Shown here: positions 11,991 to 23,545 of the stretch, piece after piece
Layout: each line of letters starts with the position of its first letter
How positions within the stretch are numbered: the stretch's first letter is position 1
Assembly: GCA_964006375.1 (NCBI GenBank)
Contig: OZ023267.1
Location: 12,997,846-13,061,845, forward strand
Origin: Tillus elongatus
Taxonomy: Eukaryota > Arthropoda > Insecta > Coleoptera > Cleridae
DNA length: 64,000 nucleotides
Reading direction: 5' to 3'
Notes under the pieces: model-generated
Seen by the model: only the letters and a program-made list of their open reading frames with translations
The model's database searches: none
Told to the model about the DNA's origin: nothing
Translations under genes and position numbers: made by a program

Positions 11991-12000
11991 AGCGCCACCT
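11991..12000 (-). promoter_or_regulatory. CTCF-like core motif
   Basis: The reverse complement reads AGGTGGCGCT, the core of the CTCF recognition sequence known in insects and vertebrates. It lies 1.3 kb upstream of the zinc-finger gene. A single motif match is weak evidence. Confidence 0.35.
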
Positions 12001-12009
12001 CGCGTGAAA

Positions 12010-13060
12010 TACTGACAACTGAGCGGGTAATTTGAATTGTATTCTTAATTTAGACAATTGGTTTATTATAGATGAATATAAAAACTTGTAGATGACAAAA
12101 CAGTGAAAATTTTCTGATTATATAGTTATAAATAGAATTTGTATCAACAATCAGCTTGAAAGCTAAATGAATTCAGCATGAATAATTTTGCAAATTTCTC
12201 TTACCCATAATCTTATTTCATCATAATTTAAAGTACTACCTTGAAACAGTCGTTAAACTACTATTTCAAGGGTAGATATAGGAATATACTGAAAGCTCTT
12301 TCTGACGATATTAAGTTACAATCTGTACTTACCTATAAATAATTGTTCTAGTTATAAATGGTAGCACAGTACTCAATTTGCTATATCTCTATATGAAAAC
12401 TGTCTTATTAATCTAATATTTTAAAATATGTAACTGATATACTTAGTACCTAATTAAGAAATTGTTAATATGAAAGGTGAGACTAACTCTTACTTCCGTG
12501 AATAAATCTATCATAGGGCTGAATCTGCTATTTCTATTTGTCTCTTTAAAAACTTGTTTCGGGAAGATAATTAAAAAATGTGACAATTTATGCCATACTG
12601 GAATAAAAAAGGACAGAGAAGAATATAGAAAAACAGTTTTCCTATATCATGTATATTATATTAATGCAAAACTTTTTTTGTCTTCATATTTATTTATTTT
12701 TTTGATGCACTGGAATAGAAGTTATGATTAAAGCCTTTCAACCATCCGTTTACGAAGTTTATCTACAAATAGGTACATGATGGTAAGTATTACACAATAA
12801 ATTATCTTCTGCGAACTGTACATATTGGCATAAAAGTGATTCTGAATTTGTCTTCTGCATCAAATCATATTCACGTTTCGCCAACCTTTTGAAACCTATG
12901 AAATGTCTTTGATAAATTTAGCACGTTATAATTTGAACAATTATAGATTGCACACACCCAACCACTAACATTTATTGTAAAAAACACAGCTTAAACTTAA
13001 TTATACACATTTAAACACCAGCAATTGCTAGTGTTACACTTTCTCGAACGACGTAACATC
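12010..13060. other. Upstream region of the zinc-finger gene, nothing recognised
   Basis: AT-rich, with short open frames (for example 12477-12731) that lack family resemblance or splice context. Promoter and 5' UTR exons of the downstream gene may lie here. Confidence 0.4.
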
Positions 13061-13068
13061 AGTACTGT

Positions 13069-13083
13069 CCGCTAGGGGCGCTG
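13069..13083 (+). promoter_or_regulatory. CTCF-like motif
   Basis: CCGCTAGGGGCGCTG resembles the CTCF consensus with one G fewer in the central run. It is about 260 bp upstream of the zinc-finger start codon. Confidence 0.35.
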
Positions 13084-13343
13084 ATATTCTTGAAACACGA
13101 AATCAGCCGGTGTGTTCTGTATAACCTGTATTGTCATTATAGAGAATTTGCAGCACCCACAGCATTATACTGTGACATATAATTGTTTTATCCTTGACAG
13201 ATGACAGCGGACTGCACCTTTACCTCCATCTCCAGCCGTTTGTGCAAACAAAACAGTTTTAAGAGAAAATTTCGCCAATATAATATTTGTACAACCTTAA
13301 ATTCATTTTAGAGTTAATTGTGATTTTAATATCAAAATTAACC

Positions 13344-15599
13344 ATGAGTGTGAATAAAGGGAGTCAACTTGGTGATTGCAACTGTACAACATTTCATAGG
13401 AGTGACTGCATGTATAGCGGTGATGACATCTTCGTAGATGGCTTTGATACTGAAGACAAAGATTTAGTGTTAAAACACGAACGAAACTCCGATCATTATC
13501 AGATAGGGGCAGTGGAAATTACACACAACACAGGATATAATACGATGTCATTTACTATTAAAATGGAGAAGATCGAAGGACAGTGTTTAGATGGAGCAGA
13601 ACGTGACTTTATAAGCGAGATGAATATAGATGAAGTAAGCAATGAGAGAACTGGAGCCTTTGAAGGTGTTGCAGGTGAACAGATAACTGATGAAAAAATT
13701 GAAAATGCTTTTAATAAAAGTGAAATGATTATAGAAGGTGTCAAAATTGAAACGCTGGACCATGGGTGCGCAGGCCTCGGTAATCATAACATTGTCGATC
13801 TGAAAGATGTATTAGTGAAAAATGAAGTAGATACAAAATTAAAAGACAATGCAAAATGTTCTTACAATTGCAACACAGACAATTACAAAACTGCAAGGAA
13901 AATCGATGTACCACAACCCATACAGTCGAAACGGACTAGAGAAGAACCTTTTAAATGTTATCAGTGTGACTTAAGTACTGCCCACAGGCACACTTTACCA
14001 TGTCATATGAGCACAGAACATTCTAAAAAAAGACTTTATAAATGTGATCGGTGTGATCATTGTACTGTTACAAAGTTTCAGTTATCACTACACATAGAAG
14101 CAAGACACACTAAAGAAAGACCTTTTAAATGTGATCAGTGTGATTATTGTACTGTTACAAAGTCTAAGTTAACACCACACATAATGGCAAGGCACAGTGC
14201 AGAAAGGCCTTATAAATGTGATCAGTGTGATTATTGTGCTGTGAGAAAATCGCTCTTAACACAACATATAACATCAAGACACAGTGAAGAGAGGCCTTAT
14301 AAATGTGATCAGTGTGATCATTGTACTGTTACAAAGTCTAAGTTATCACAACACATTAGAGCAAGGCACACCAAAGAAAGGCCTTATAAATGTGATCAGT
14401 GTGATTATTGTACTGTTACAAAGTCTAAGTTAACACAACACATTACAGCACGGCACACTAAAGAAAAGCCTCATAAATGTGATCAGTGTGATTATTGTAC
14501 TGTTACAAAATCTAAGTTAACACAACACATTACAGCAAGGCACACCAAAGAAAGGCCTTATAAATGTGATCAGTGTGATTATTGTACTGTTACAAAGTAT
14601 ATATTTACACAACATATTATGGCAAGACACACTGAAGAAAGACCTTATAAATGTGATCAGTGTGATTATTGTACAGTTAAAAAATCTAACTTAACACAAC
14701 ACATACAAGCAAGACACACTGAAGAAAGACCTTATAAATGTGATCAGTGTAATTATTGTGCTGTTGCAAAGTCTCAGTTAACAAGACACGTAAAAGCAAG
14801 ACACACTGAAGAAAGGCCTTATAAATGTGATCAGTGTGATTATTGTACAGTTAGAAAATATAATTTAACAGAACACATAAGAGCAAGACACGGTGAAGAA
14901 AGACCTTATAAATGTGATCAGTGTGATTACTGTACTGTTACAAAGTCTAGCTTGACACAACACATTACAGCAAGGCACACTAAAGAAAGGCCTTATAAAT
15001 GTGATCACTGTGATTATTGTACTGTTACAAAGTCTAAGTTAACACGACACATAATGGCAAGACACAGTGCACAAAGGCCTTATAAATGTGATCAGTGTGA
15101 TTATGGTACTGTTAAAAAGTATATATTAACACAACATATTATGGCAAGACACACTAATGAAAGGCCTTATAAATGTGATCAGTGTGATTATTGTACAGTT
15201 AAAAAATCTAACCTAACACAACACATAAGAGCAAGACACACTGAAGAAAGACCTTATAAATGTGATCAGTGTGATTATTGTACTGTTACAAAGTCTAAGT
15301 TAACACCGCACATAATGGCAAGACACAGTGCACAAAGGCCTTATAAATGTGATCAGTGTGATTATTGTTCAGTTACAAAGTCTAAGTTAACACTGCACAT
15401 AATGGCAAGACACAGTGCACAAAGGCCTTATAAATGTGATCAGTGTGATTATGGTGCTGTTAGAAAATCTGTCTTAACACAACATATAACATCAAGACAC
15501 AGTGAAGAAAGACACAAATGTGATCATTGTGATTATTGTAGTGTTACAAAGTCTCTGTTAACACAACACATCAAGACACACAGAAGAAAAACCTTATAA
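13344..15599 (+). CDS. Tandem C2H2 zinc-finger protein (18 complete fingers)
   Basis: The protein is 751 aa, taking the ATG at 13344 (context AACCATGA); the upstream open frame has no ATG. Residues 1-200 are acidic with no domain I recognise. From about residue 203 there are 18 complete fingers at a 28-residue period, C-x2-C-x12-H-x4-H, with TxERPYK linkers, so sequence-specific nucleic-acid binding in the nucleus is expected. Most fingers read KCDQCDYCTV plus a variable helix plus HxxARH. Variation is concentrated at helix positions -1, 2, 3 and 6. A 19th finger is cut by a small frameshifting deletion near 15570, and the stop at 15597 is the result. More finger sequence follows out of frame. 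An acceptor-like ATTCATTTTAG ends just before the 5' leader, so a non-coding exon may lie upstream. Confidence 0.85.
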   Translation: MSVNKGSQLGDCNCTTFHRSDCMYSGDDIFVDGFDTEDKDLVLKHERNSDHYQIGAVEITHNTGYNTMSFTIKMEKIEGQCLDGAERDFISEMNIDEVSNERTGAFEGVAGEQITDEKIENAFNKSEMIIEGVKIETLDHGCAGLGNHNIVDLKDVLVKNEVDTKLKDNAKCSYNCNTDNYKTARKIDVPQPIQSKRTREEPFKCYQCDLSTAHRHTLPCHMSTEHSKKRLYKCDRCDHCTVTKFQLSLHIEARHTKERPFKCDQCDYCTVTKSKLTPHIMARHSAERPYKCDQCDYCAVRKSLLTQHITSRHSEERPYKCDQCDHCTVTKSKLSQHIRARHTKERPYKCDQCDYCTVTKSKLTQHITARHTKEKPHKCDQCDYCTVTKSKLTQHITARHTKERPYKCDQCDYCTVTKYIFTQHIMARHTEERPYKCDQCDYCTVKKSNLTQHIQARHTEERPYKCDQCNYCAVAKSQLTRHVKARHTEERPYKCDQCDYCTVRKYNLTEHIRARHGEERPYKCDQCDYCTVTKSSLTQHITARHTKERPYKCDHCDYCTVTKSKLTRHIMARHSAQRPYKCDQCDYGTVKKYILTQHIMARHTNERPYKCDQCDYCTVKKSNLTQHIRARHTEERPYKCDQCDYCTVTKSKLTPHIMARHSAQRPYKCDQCDYCSVTKSKLTLHIMARHSAQRPYKCDQCDYGAVRKSVLTQHITSRHSEERHKCDHCDYCSVTKSLLTQHIKTHRRKTL

Positions 15600-15801
15600 A
15601 TGTGATCAGTGTGATTATTGTACTGTTACAAAATCTAACTTAAGACAACACATAACATTAACACACAGTGAAGAAAGGCCTTATAAATGTGATTAGTGTT
15701 ATTAGTGTACCTGTAGAAAGGCTCGGTTAACACAACACATTACAGTAAGACACACCAAAGAAGACCTTATAAATGTGATCAGTGTGATTATTGTACTGTA
15801 T
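15600..15801 (+). pseudogene. Decayed 3' continuation of the finger array
   Basis: In the frame one step from the annotated stop, at least one further full finger is readable (KCDQCDYCTVTKSNLRQH), followed by a finger with in-frame stops at about 15694 and 15703. The array then reaches KCDQCDYCTV at about 15770-15800 and is cut by the hAT-like insertion. This was coding sequence before the frameshift at about 15570. Confidence 0.8.
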
Positions 15802-18040
15802 CAGGGGCGTGCGGTGACATTTTAAATAAGGGAAGCAATTTTCAGAAACTTACCTATTTGTAGTGTAACTCAATTCTTCTGTTGCTCTTTGCAAATTCGT
15901 TAATAATGTCATAAAACTGTGGATTCAGGGACATTTCCGCGACGAAGTTATTTTCAATTGACAAAATTGAAATTTGGGAAAGTCTTTCCTGTCCCGTTGA
16001 ATTCCTAACAAAACTCTTGATACGTTTCAATGTAGAACAATTTCGTTCTACAGACGCACTAGTAGCAGAATTGTTAATACTAATTCACATAATTTGAACG
16101 CTTCAGAAAATGCATTTTCCAATTTTGATTCTTTTAAGAAATAACATCGGTTTCATAAATGACTGTAAGTTCTGATCGTAATAAGGCTTTGTCAAAATAA
16201 TGTCCATAGTGGTGGAATAATGATTTGAATGAATCTTCTGGGAAATGTATCCCTACAAATCCTCCAAAATTACACAATTCAAGAAATTTCAGGTTACTGA
16301 GATGATCAAATCTGCAGTTAATTTGCTGCTGAATTTGATCCATGATTTTGTAGAAAAGGCGGCGATAAGAAGTCTTCTACATTATCAGTGCGCAGACGCT
16401 TTCTTCGTGGTTCCTAATTCCATTGTTTTTTCCAGAACTTATCAAATTCATTCCTTTTTTGAATTATAATGGATTTAAATCACTAATTTTCTTCAGGCAA
16501 AAACCAATGTCATATGTTTTACATTGCAATATGTTAAATACATTATCTGAAAACGGAAATATTTCCGAAAATATATTAAGTAAAAAATTAAAGTCTCTTT
16601 TCAAACCATCCAAAAATCCTCTAGAACTATTTATTGTTTCTGCATCCCAATTTTTGCTATTTTCTATTATGTTTTCAAAAAGTTCAATTAACGATTCACG
16701 GTGTTCAAATATAATTCACACAAGTCTGCTGTTGTAGTTCCATCGGGTTGCAGCTACTTTGGTTAAACGTTTTTTAACAATTGAGTCTAAGGCTTGTGTG
16801 CGCTTCATAGATTTGGAAGAAAAGCAGCCATTCCACTTAGGGTAGCAAAAAACACCTTACATTCTTTAATATGATTTATGGGATAAAATTAAATTTAATT
16901 TATGAACACAACAGTCTACAAATAGAGCACTGGAAAACGTTTCCCGCACTTTAGCTTGAAGACCTCCTAAATGTCCGGCTATAACAGCAGCCCCATCATA
17001 GCTTTGGGCAATTAACTTATTATCAGTCTCCTCAATATATTTCATAATATTAAGCACAATTTTATATAAGGCGTTTGCGTTACGATTTTATGTCACATTT
17101 TTAAAGCCTAAAAATCTTTTTTGCTCGCATCCATTTTAACATAGCGTATTACTACAGATAGTTGACTTAAATAAGTTACATCGGTTGTTTCATCTAGAAC
17201 GATAGCAATGAAACGAGTCTGTTTAATTTCAGATTTAATTCTGTTCAAAATAATAGTGGCAGCAGCCGCAATTAAGTCATTCTGAATGCGATTTGGTGTC
17301 CCGCCAAAAAACGTTAGACTGTTCCAAGTGATTTTTTAAACAAATGTATTTGGCTATTAAAAAAACTAGGTCTTGAAAGTTTCCTCTATTTGCAGATGTA
17401 GTTGTTTCGTCATGACCCCTGAACCTGAATTCATGCTGACCAAGAAAACGCACATCAATAAGTCTCTTTAATATGTTTCTGTTTTTATCAACCAGTTCAT
17501 TGTGTTGGCAATGACTAATTTCTATCTGCTTGTTAACGGCATGTTTAATTCGCGTTTTTTCCAGACACTTAATTTTAAAATGGTCTGTAAATGCGCTTTA
17601 GACATAACATGTCTTTTTACTACTTTATGTACATTATTCAAGTCGGAAAACCCACTTTTATTCCACACCTCCTTTTCAATCACAAATAGACTACCAGGCC
17701 AACAAAACAGTTTATTCCTGTTAACCATTCATATTGTTTATAAGTTTTTTCCGCGTTGAAATGTCGAATACATGTTTTAATTCTTTACTGGGATGACGTC
17801 CTTGCTAAGAGCGCATAGTGCATATACAAGTACAGTATGATGCATAATAAATAATTATGTGTGAGCTTGCGAATAAAAAATTGTAATAGATAAATTAGTT
17901 TTAGAATTTGAAATTTAATATTTAAAATACAAAATGGATTTTAATTAAGCGGTTTAATACAAATTATTTTTAAGTAGGTATGTGGTCGTTATTTTAAGGG
18001 AAGCAATGCTTCCCTTGCTTCCATGGACCGCACGCCACTA
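15802..18040 (-). mobile_element. Degenerate hAT-like transposon (ZMYM1/DUF4371-type transposase)
   Basis: The ends are inverted: CAGGGGCGTGCGG at 15802 and, in reverse complement, TAGTGGCGTGCGG ending at 18040. Minus-strand reading frames show QSYDGAAVIAGHLGGLQ, FVDCCVHKLNLILSH (16866-17057), RFLGQHEFR, and an N-terminal piece WPGSLFVIEKEVWNKSGFSD near 17700, in the order of DUF4371/hAT C-terminal-type transposase genes related to ZMYM1. Many stops make it inactive. The 8-bp flanks (TACTGTAT, TGCTAAAC) are only weakly alike, so the target duplication has decayed. It splits the zinc-finger array tail. Confidence 0.75.
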
Positions 18041-18160
18041 TGCTAAACTTGACACATTAAGGCAAAGCACCAACAGAAGACCTTTTAAATGTGATTATTG
18101 TGCCCTCAGAAAGCCTTGGTCATTAGAACACACAGACACTTAAGAGAGGCCATATATGTA
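18041..18160 (+). pseudogene. Last remnant of the zinc-finger array
   Basis: On the far side of the hAT insertion the reading resumes: CTAAACTTGACACATTAAGG, then an RRPFKCDYCALRKP-like finger half ending at about 18150. It completes the finger cut at 15801, showing that the insertion hit the array. Confidence 0.7.
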
Positions 18161-18164
18161 TTGA

Positions 18165-18510
18165 ATTTGGTTCCAGCAACGACGCCATAGGCGGCTGTTA
18201 GGGTTGGTCATGTACTAAAGCCTTACTTAACATTTCTCAAGATAGTTCATCGCAAGCATTTCTGATTTTTCTTTTGAATGTTGACAGATGGTGTTCTGTA
18301 AACTTTATTTTTCAAGTTACCCACAAGAAGAAGTCTAGTGGGGCCAAGTCCGGTAATTTAGGTCCTCCTTTATCGGTCCATTTATAGCTATGCAATTTTC
18401 TCGATAAGGTTCATTTAAATATTGTTCCACAATTCTTACTTTATGTAGTGGAGCTGCGTCATGCTGGAAGACATGTTTACTTGCAGAGGTAATGCCACAT
18501 TTTCGAAAAG
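18165..18510 (-). pseudogene. DDE transposase remnant (IS630/mariner-like)
   Basis: The minus strand reads HVFQHDAAPLHKVRIVEQYL, then a GPI segment and an RTWPH segment. This is the layout of the second catalytic block (QDGAPPH followed by the SPDLTPLDFF block) of DDE transposases common in insects. The last catalytic block is lost to frameshifts. Confidence 0.5.
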
Positions 18511-18629
18511 TACAAGAAGTTGTTTTTGATCAAATTTGGTGAGCACCTTCCTCCTTCAAGTGCCTTGGATAAGTTCTTTGGCCAGGAAAATCGGCCCAGT
18601 TGGACAGTTTTTTTGAAAAGCGTTCGGGA

Positions 18630-18990
18630 GCTAATGCTGCAAATTTACCGAAAATTCGCTACAAAAACGCACTGCGTCCAGATTTTTTCTTACAAACGCA
18701 TCATATTTCGATAAAAAATGCAAAAACGAATTTGTTCAACGAAAATTAGCTAAAAAAAAATATACACCCATACTCACTCCTAGTCCCGTAACTTCTTTGG
18801 CAGGTTTCTGAAAACAGTTTTTTGAAAAGCGTTCGGGAGCTAAACAGCAAGTTTACCGAAAATTCGCTACCAAGACGCACTTACTGCTTCCAGATTTTTT
18901 TCTTACAAACGCATCATATTTCGATAAAAGACGCAAAAATACATTAACGCATTTGTTCTACGAAAATTAGCTAAAAAAATTATAGACCAT
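18630..18990. repeat. Two tandem copies of dispersed repeat R inner segment
   Basis: Two similar blocks, 18600-18770 and 18800-18990, each carry AAAGCGTTCGGGAGCTAA, AAATTCGCTAC, a CTGCxTCCAGATTTTTT block and CATCATATTTCGATAAAA. The same motifs occur at 54245-54370. They do not code. Confidence 0.65.
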
Positions 18991-18999
18991 TAAACCATA

Positions 19000-21077
<2,078 letters not shown>

Positions 21078-21089
21078 GGTCACGTGACC
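21078..21089. promoter_or_regulatory. Palindromic E-box GGTCACGTGACC
   Basis: A perfect 12-bp palindrome about 103 bp upstream of the NAA15 start codon. GTCACGTGAC is the high-affinity site of the MITF/TFE and USF bHLH-ZIP families. Its position in the probable proximal promoter makes a regulatory role plausible. Confidence 0.5.
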
Positions 21090-21191
21090 ACGATCGACAT
21101 TGGAAAAAGGTTTATGGCCACGAGGTTTTGATTTTCTAACAAAATTCATTTACCGGGTTAAATCAGTTCAAGTTCTAGTGTAGACATTAAA

Positions 21192-21248
21192 ATGCCGTCA
21201 AGCAATCCATTACCACCAAAGGAAAATGCCTTATTTAAACGAATATTG
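21192..21248 (+). CDS. NAA15: NatA auxiliary subunit, exon 1
   Basis: The start codon is at 21192, with codons for MPSSNPLPPKENALFKRIL, matching the NAA15/NAA16 N terminus, which typically has PPKENALFKRIL right after the start. The donor is GTTAGT at 21249. NAA15 anchors the NatA complex to the ribosome and holds the catalytic subunit NAA10, acetylating nascent N termini in the cytosol. The exon is 19 codons and ends in phase 0. Confidence 0.93.
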
Positions 21249-21533
21249 GTTAGTATACGCCCTCTCAAATAAACCACCAAAGTGAACCTTCAACAAATTT
21301 TACTAATTTTAAAACTACTGAATCATTTTTTTCCTGTCAATAGAATCTCGAATTGTTTTGCAGCCGTTATATTCAAACATGAACGAATGTTTAATGAAGA
21401 TGTTTTTAAATAGGAACCCCCAGACTGGCTTGTTGTCCAATTCTATTAATAAACCCTGTATTTCCAGCTTTTATATATTTTTTTGTTGCTTAAGGTCGTT
21501 AGTTAGTTTTAACGATCCATTCTTTTTTTTCAG

Positions 21534-21618
21534 CGATGTTACGAACATAAACAGTACAAGAATGGCTTAAAGTTCGCAAAACAGATTTTGTCAAATCCCA
21601 AGTTTCAAGACCATGGAG
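21534..21618 (+). CDS. NAA15: NatA auxiliary subunit, exon 2
   Basis: The exon begins after TTTTTTTTCAG and encodes [19 protein letters not shown] and SNPKFQDHG, the first TPR helices of NAA15. It ends in phase 1 (GGA G) before GTTAGT at 21619. It is 85 nt and too short to show as a separate ORF. Confidence 0.92.
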
Positions 21619-21623
21619 GTTAG

Positions 21624-21986
<363 letters not shown>

Positions 21987-23041
21987 TAATGCATTTACTT
22001 CCCAGCCAGTGTTAATCCTGTAATTTTTGTGTTCACTCAACATCTCAACTTCCTTTTAGTAAAGGAACGGTAATGTACTGTGAGAGTATTTTAAAACAAA
22101 TTTCTTCATGTGGCCTTCACAGCTATAATTCTAATTAAAGTTATATGGAATAGACTTACAAAAAAAGTTCTTAAACCTAAATTTATGAAGTAAATGTTCG
22201 CTTTGGGTCGTGCAAAATATTTACATAATGCGTATATGTGGGATTTAAACTTCTGAAGTGAATCGTATGAATCTGTTAGGTATTAGATCTGGTTGCGCTT
22301 CTTTTTTTTTAGTTTTAGTTTCAGTGCTATTCAGTGATAATAAAAATGTGTTATTGTTATTTTGTGGCATAGTAATAAATTGAGGTTATGTGTTTATATT
22401 GTATTGTACAGCCCTTTGACTATCTACCTACGGATAGACCAGGCATCTCCCAATGCGATGCGTTGGAATGTTTGAAACCGACATTGGCTGAAAGGTTTGT
22501 TTAGACGGTCCTCGACACCATAGGCGTCTCGAGGATTAGGATTGATATATTCATAAATACGATTAAAATAATAAAATAAAATTTAAAAGATGTTTAACTA
22601 CCTATACATTATTTAAGTATATTGTTACAAAGCACTTCAATAGATGTATGTGCGGTGTTGCCACATCTCCAGAACTTCCCCAACATCTGGGAATTTTTGC
22701 ACAATCTGGCAACACCGCCTCCCCACGCCCCTGGGGGTGCCTGGGGTGACCCCCCACAGGCGAAGTCTCAACCATCTAGGACCAAAAATAATGAAGTTAC
22801 CAACTTTTACCCCGTCGGAACGGATAACTGAGGTCTGCGCATTCCGAACATCCTGTATATAGACCCTGTATACGCAGAGACCCCTTTACACCCTGTATAC
22901 ACAGAGAGATCTTATAGTACGAGAAACACCTCTTGTGTAACATAGGAGTGATGACCACATTTGGATCACCTATATATACATCCCCTGTATACACACGGGG
23001 CTGATCTGTAGTCACAGAACCTTCTAGCAAAAGAAGGTCCT

Positions 23042-23055
23042 GGAATATTCTGGAA
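23042..23055 (+). promoter_or_regulatory. Heat shock element
   Basis: GGAATATTCTGGAA contains GAA-nn-TTC-nn-GAA, three perfect alternating units of the HSF-binding consensus. A further GGAA and a TCGCGAA follow. It lies about 40 bp upstream of the LTR TATA box. Confidence 0.6.
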
Positions 23056-23092
23056 TGGAAGGCTCGCGAAACAAGGTAGAGGGTACGACGTG

Positions 23093-23100
23093 TATATAAA
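23093..23100 (+). promoter_or_regulatory. TATA box of solo LTR
   Basis: TATATAAA follows the heat-shock-type element and precedes CAGTTCAGTTCAG by about 25-30 bp, the expected distance to a start site. Confidence 0.6.
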
Positions 23101-23387
23101 GACGAAAGCAAGCCAGGGCAGTTCAGTTCAGTTAGAGAATGTGGAAGTGACTCGAAGAAGCAGTAACTAGTGTGAAGTGTTATAGAGTAGCGACTGTAGT
23201 TTCAGTGTATTAGTGACTTTTGTCCAAATTAGTGATTGTAAGGCCAGATAAACTAAGTGTTTTGTGAGAGAGAGACATTCTAGAACTTTTATTGTATCCA
23301 TATTTAGAGAGTAAATAAAGTTGTTTTGTTAAAATTAAAAGTCTCACTTATCCAGAACCCAGAGAAAACGCAACAATATTATTAACT

Positions 23388-23545
23388 TAAAAGTCTGGAC
23401 GCAGCAAGTGCGTTACGGTAATGAATTTTTATAGAAATGATTTCTTGAGTAACATGTTCGAAAGTCTCAATGTTGCAATGTTGTGATCTCGCCACAAGCG
23501 ATTTTTTTCTATGCAAATTGAGTAAAAAGTGTTTTCAACAAAAAT
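23388..23545. repeat. Repeat R terminal segment next to the P-like transposon
   Basis: AAAGTCTGGACGCAGCAAGTGCGTTA and the following GAATTTTTATAGAAATG match the terminal inverted repeat of the 540-bp element at 54002-54541. It directly abuts the 3' end of the THAP/P-like transposase remnant. It may be that element's terminus. Confidence 0.5.

Larger units (their letters stand above)
22623..23375 (+). mobile_element. Solo LTR (753 bp) with heat-shock-type promoter
   Basis: The element begins TGTTACAAAG and ends CGCAACA, and is flanked by ATAT (22619-22622 and 23376-23379), a 4-bp target duplication as made by Gypsy-type integrases. Inside are a heat-shock-element-like array at 23042-23055, a TATA box at 23093-23100, an initiator-like CAGTTCAGTTCAGTT about 25 bp further, and AATAAA near 23312. 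No gag-pol is adjacent, so it is a solo LTR left by LTR-LTR recombination. Confidence 0.75.

Noticed and set aside
13287..13343. Earlier start for the zinc-finger protein
   Set aside because: The frame opens with TTG, not ATG. The first ATG in frame is 13344, in good context.
13951..15599. CRISPR-like array
   Set aside because: The 84-bp period is a coding zinc-finger repeat without spacers; no CRISPR array is expected in an animal genome.
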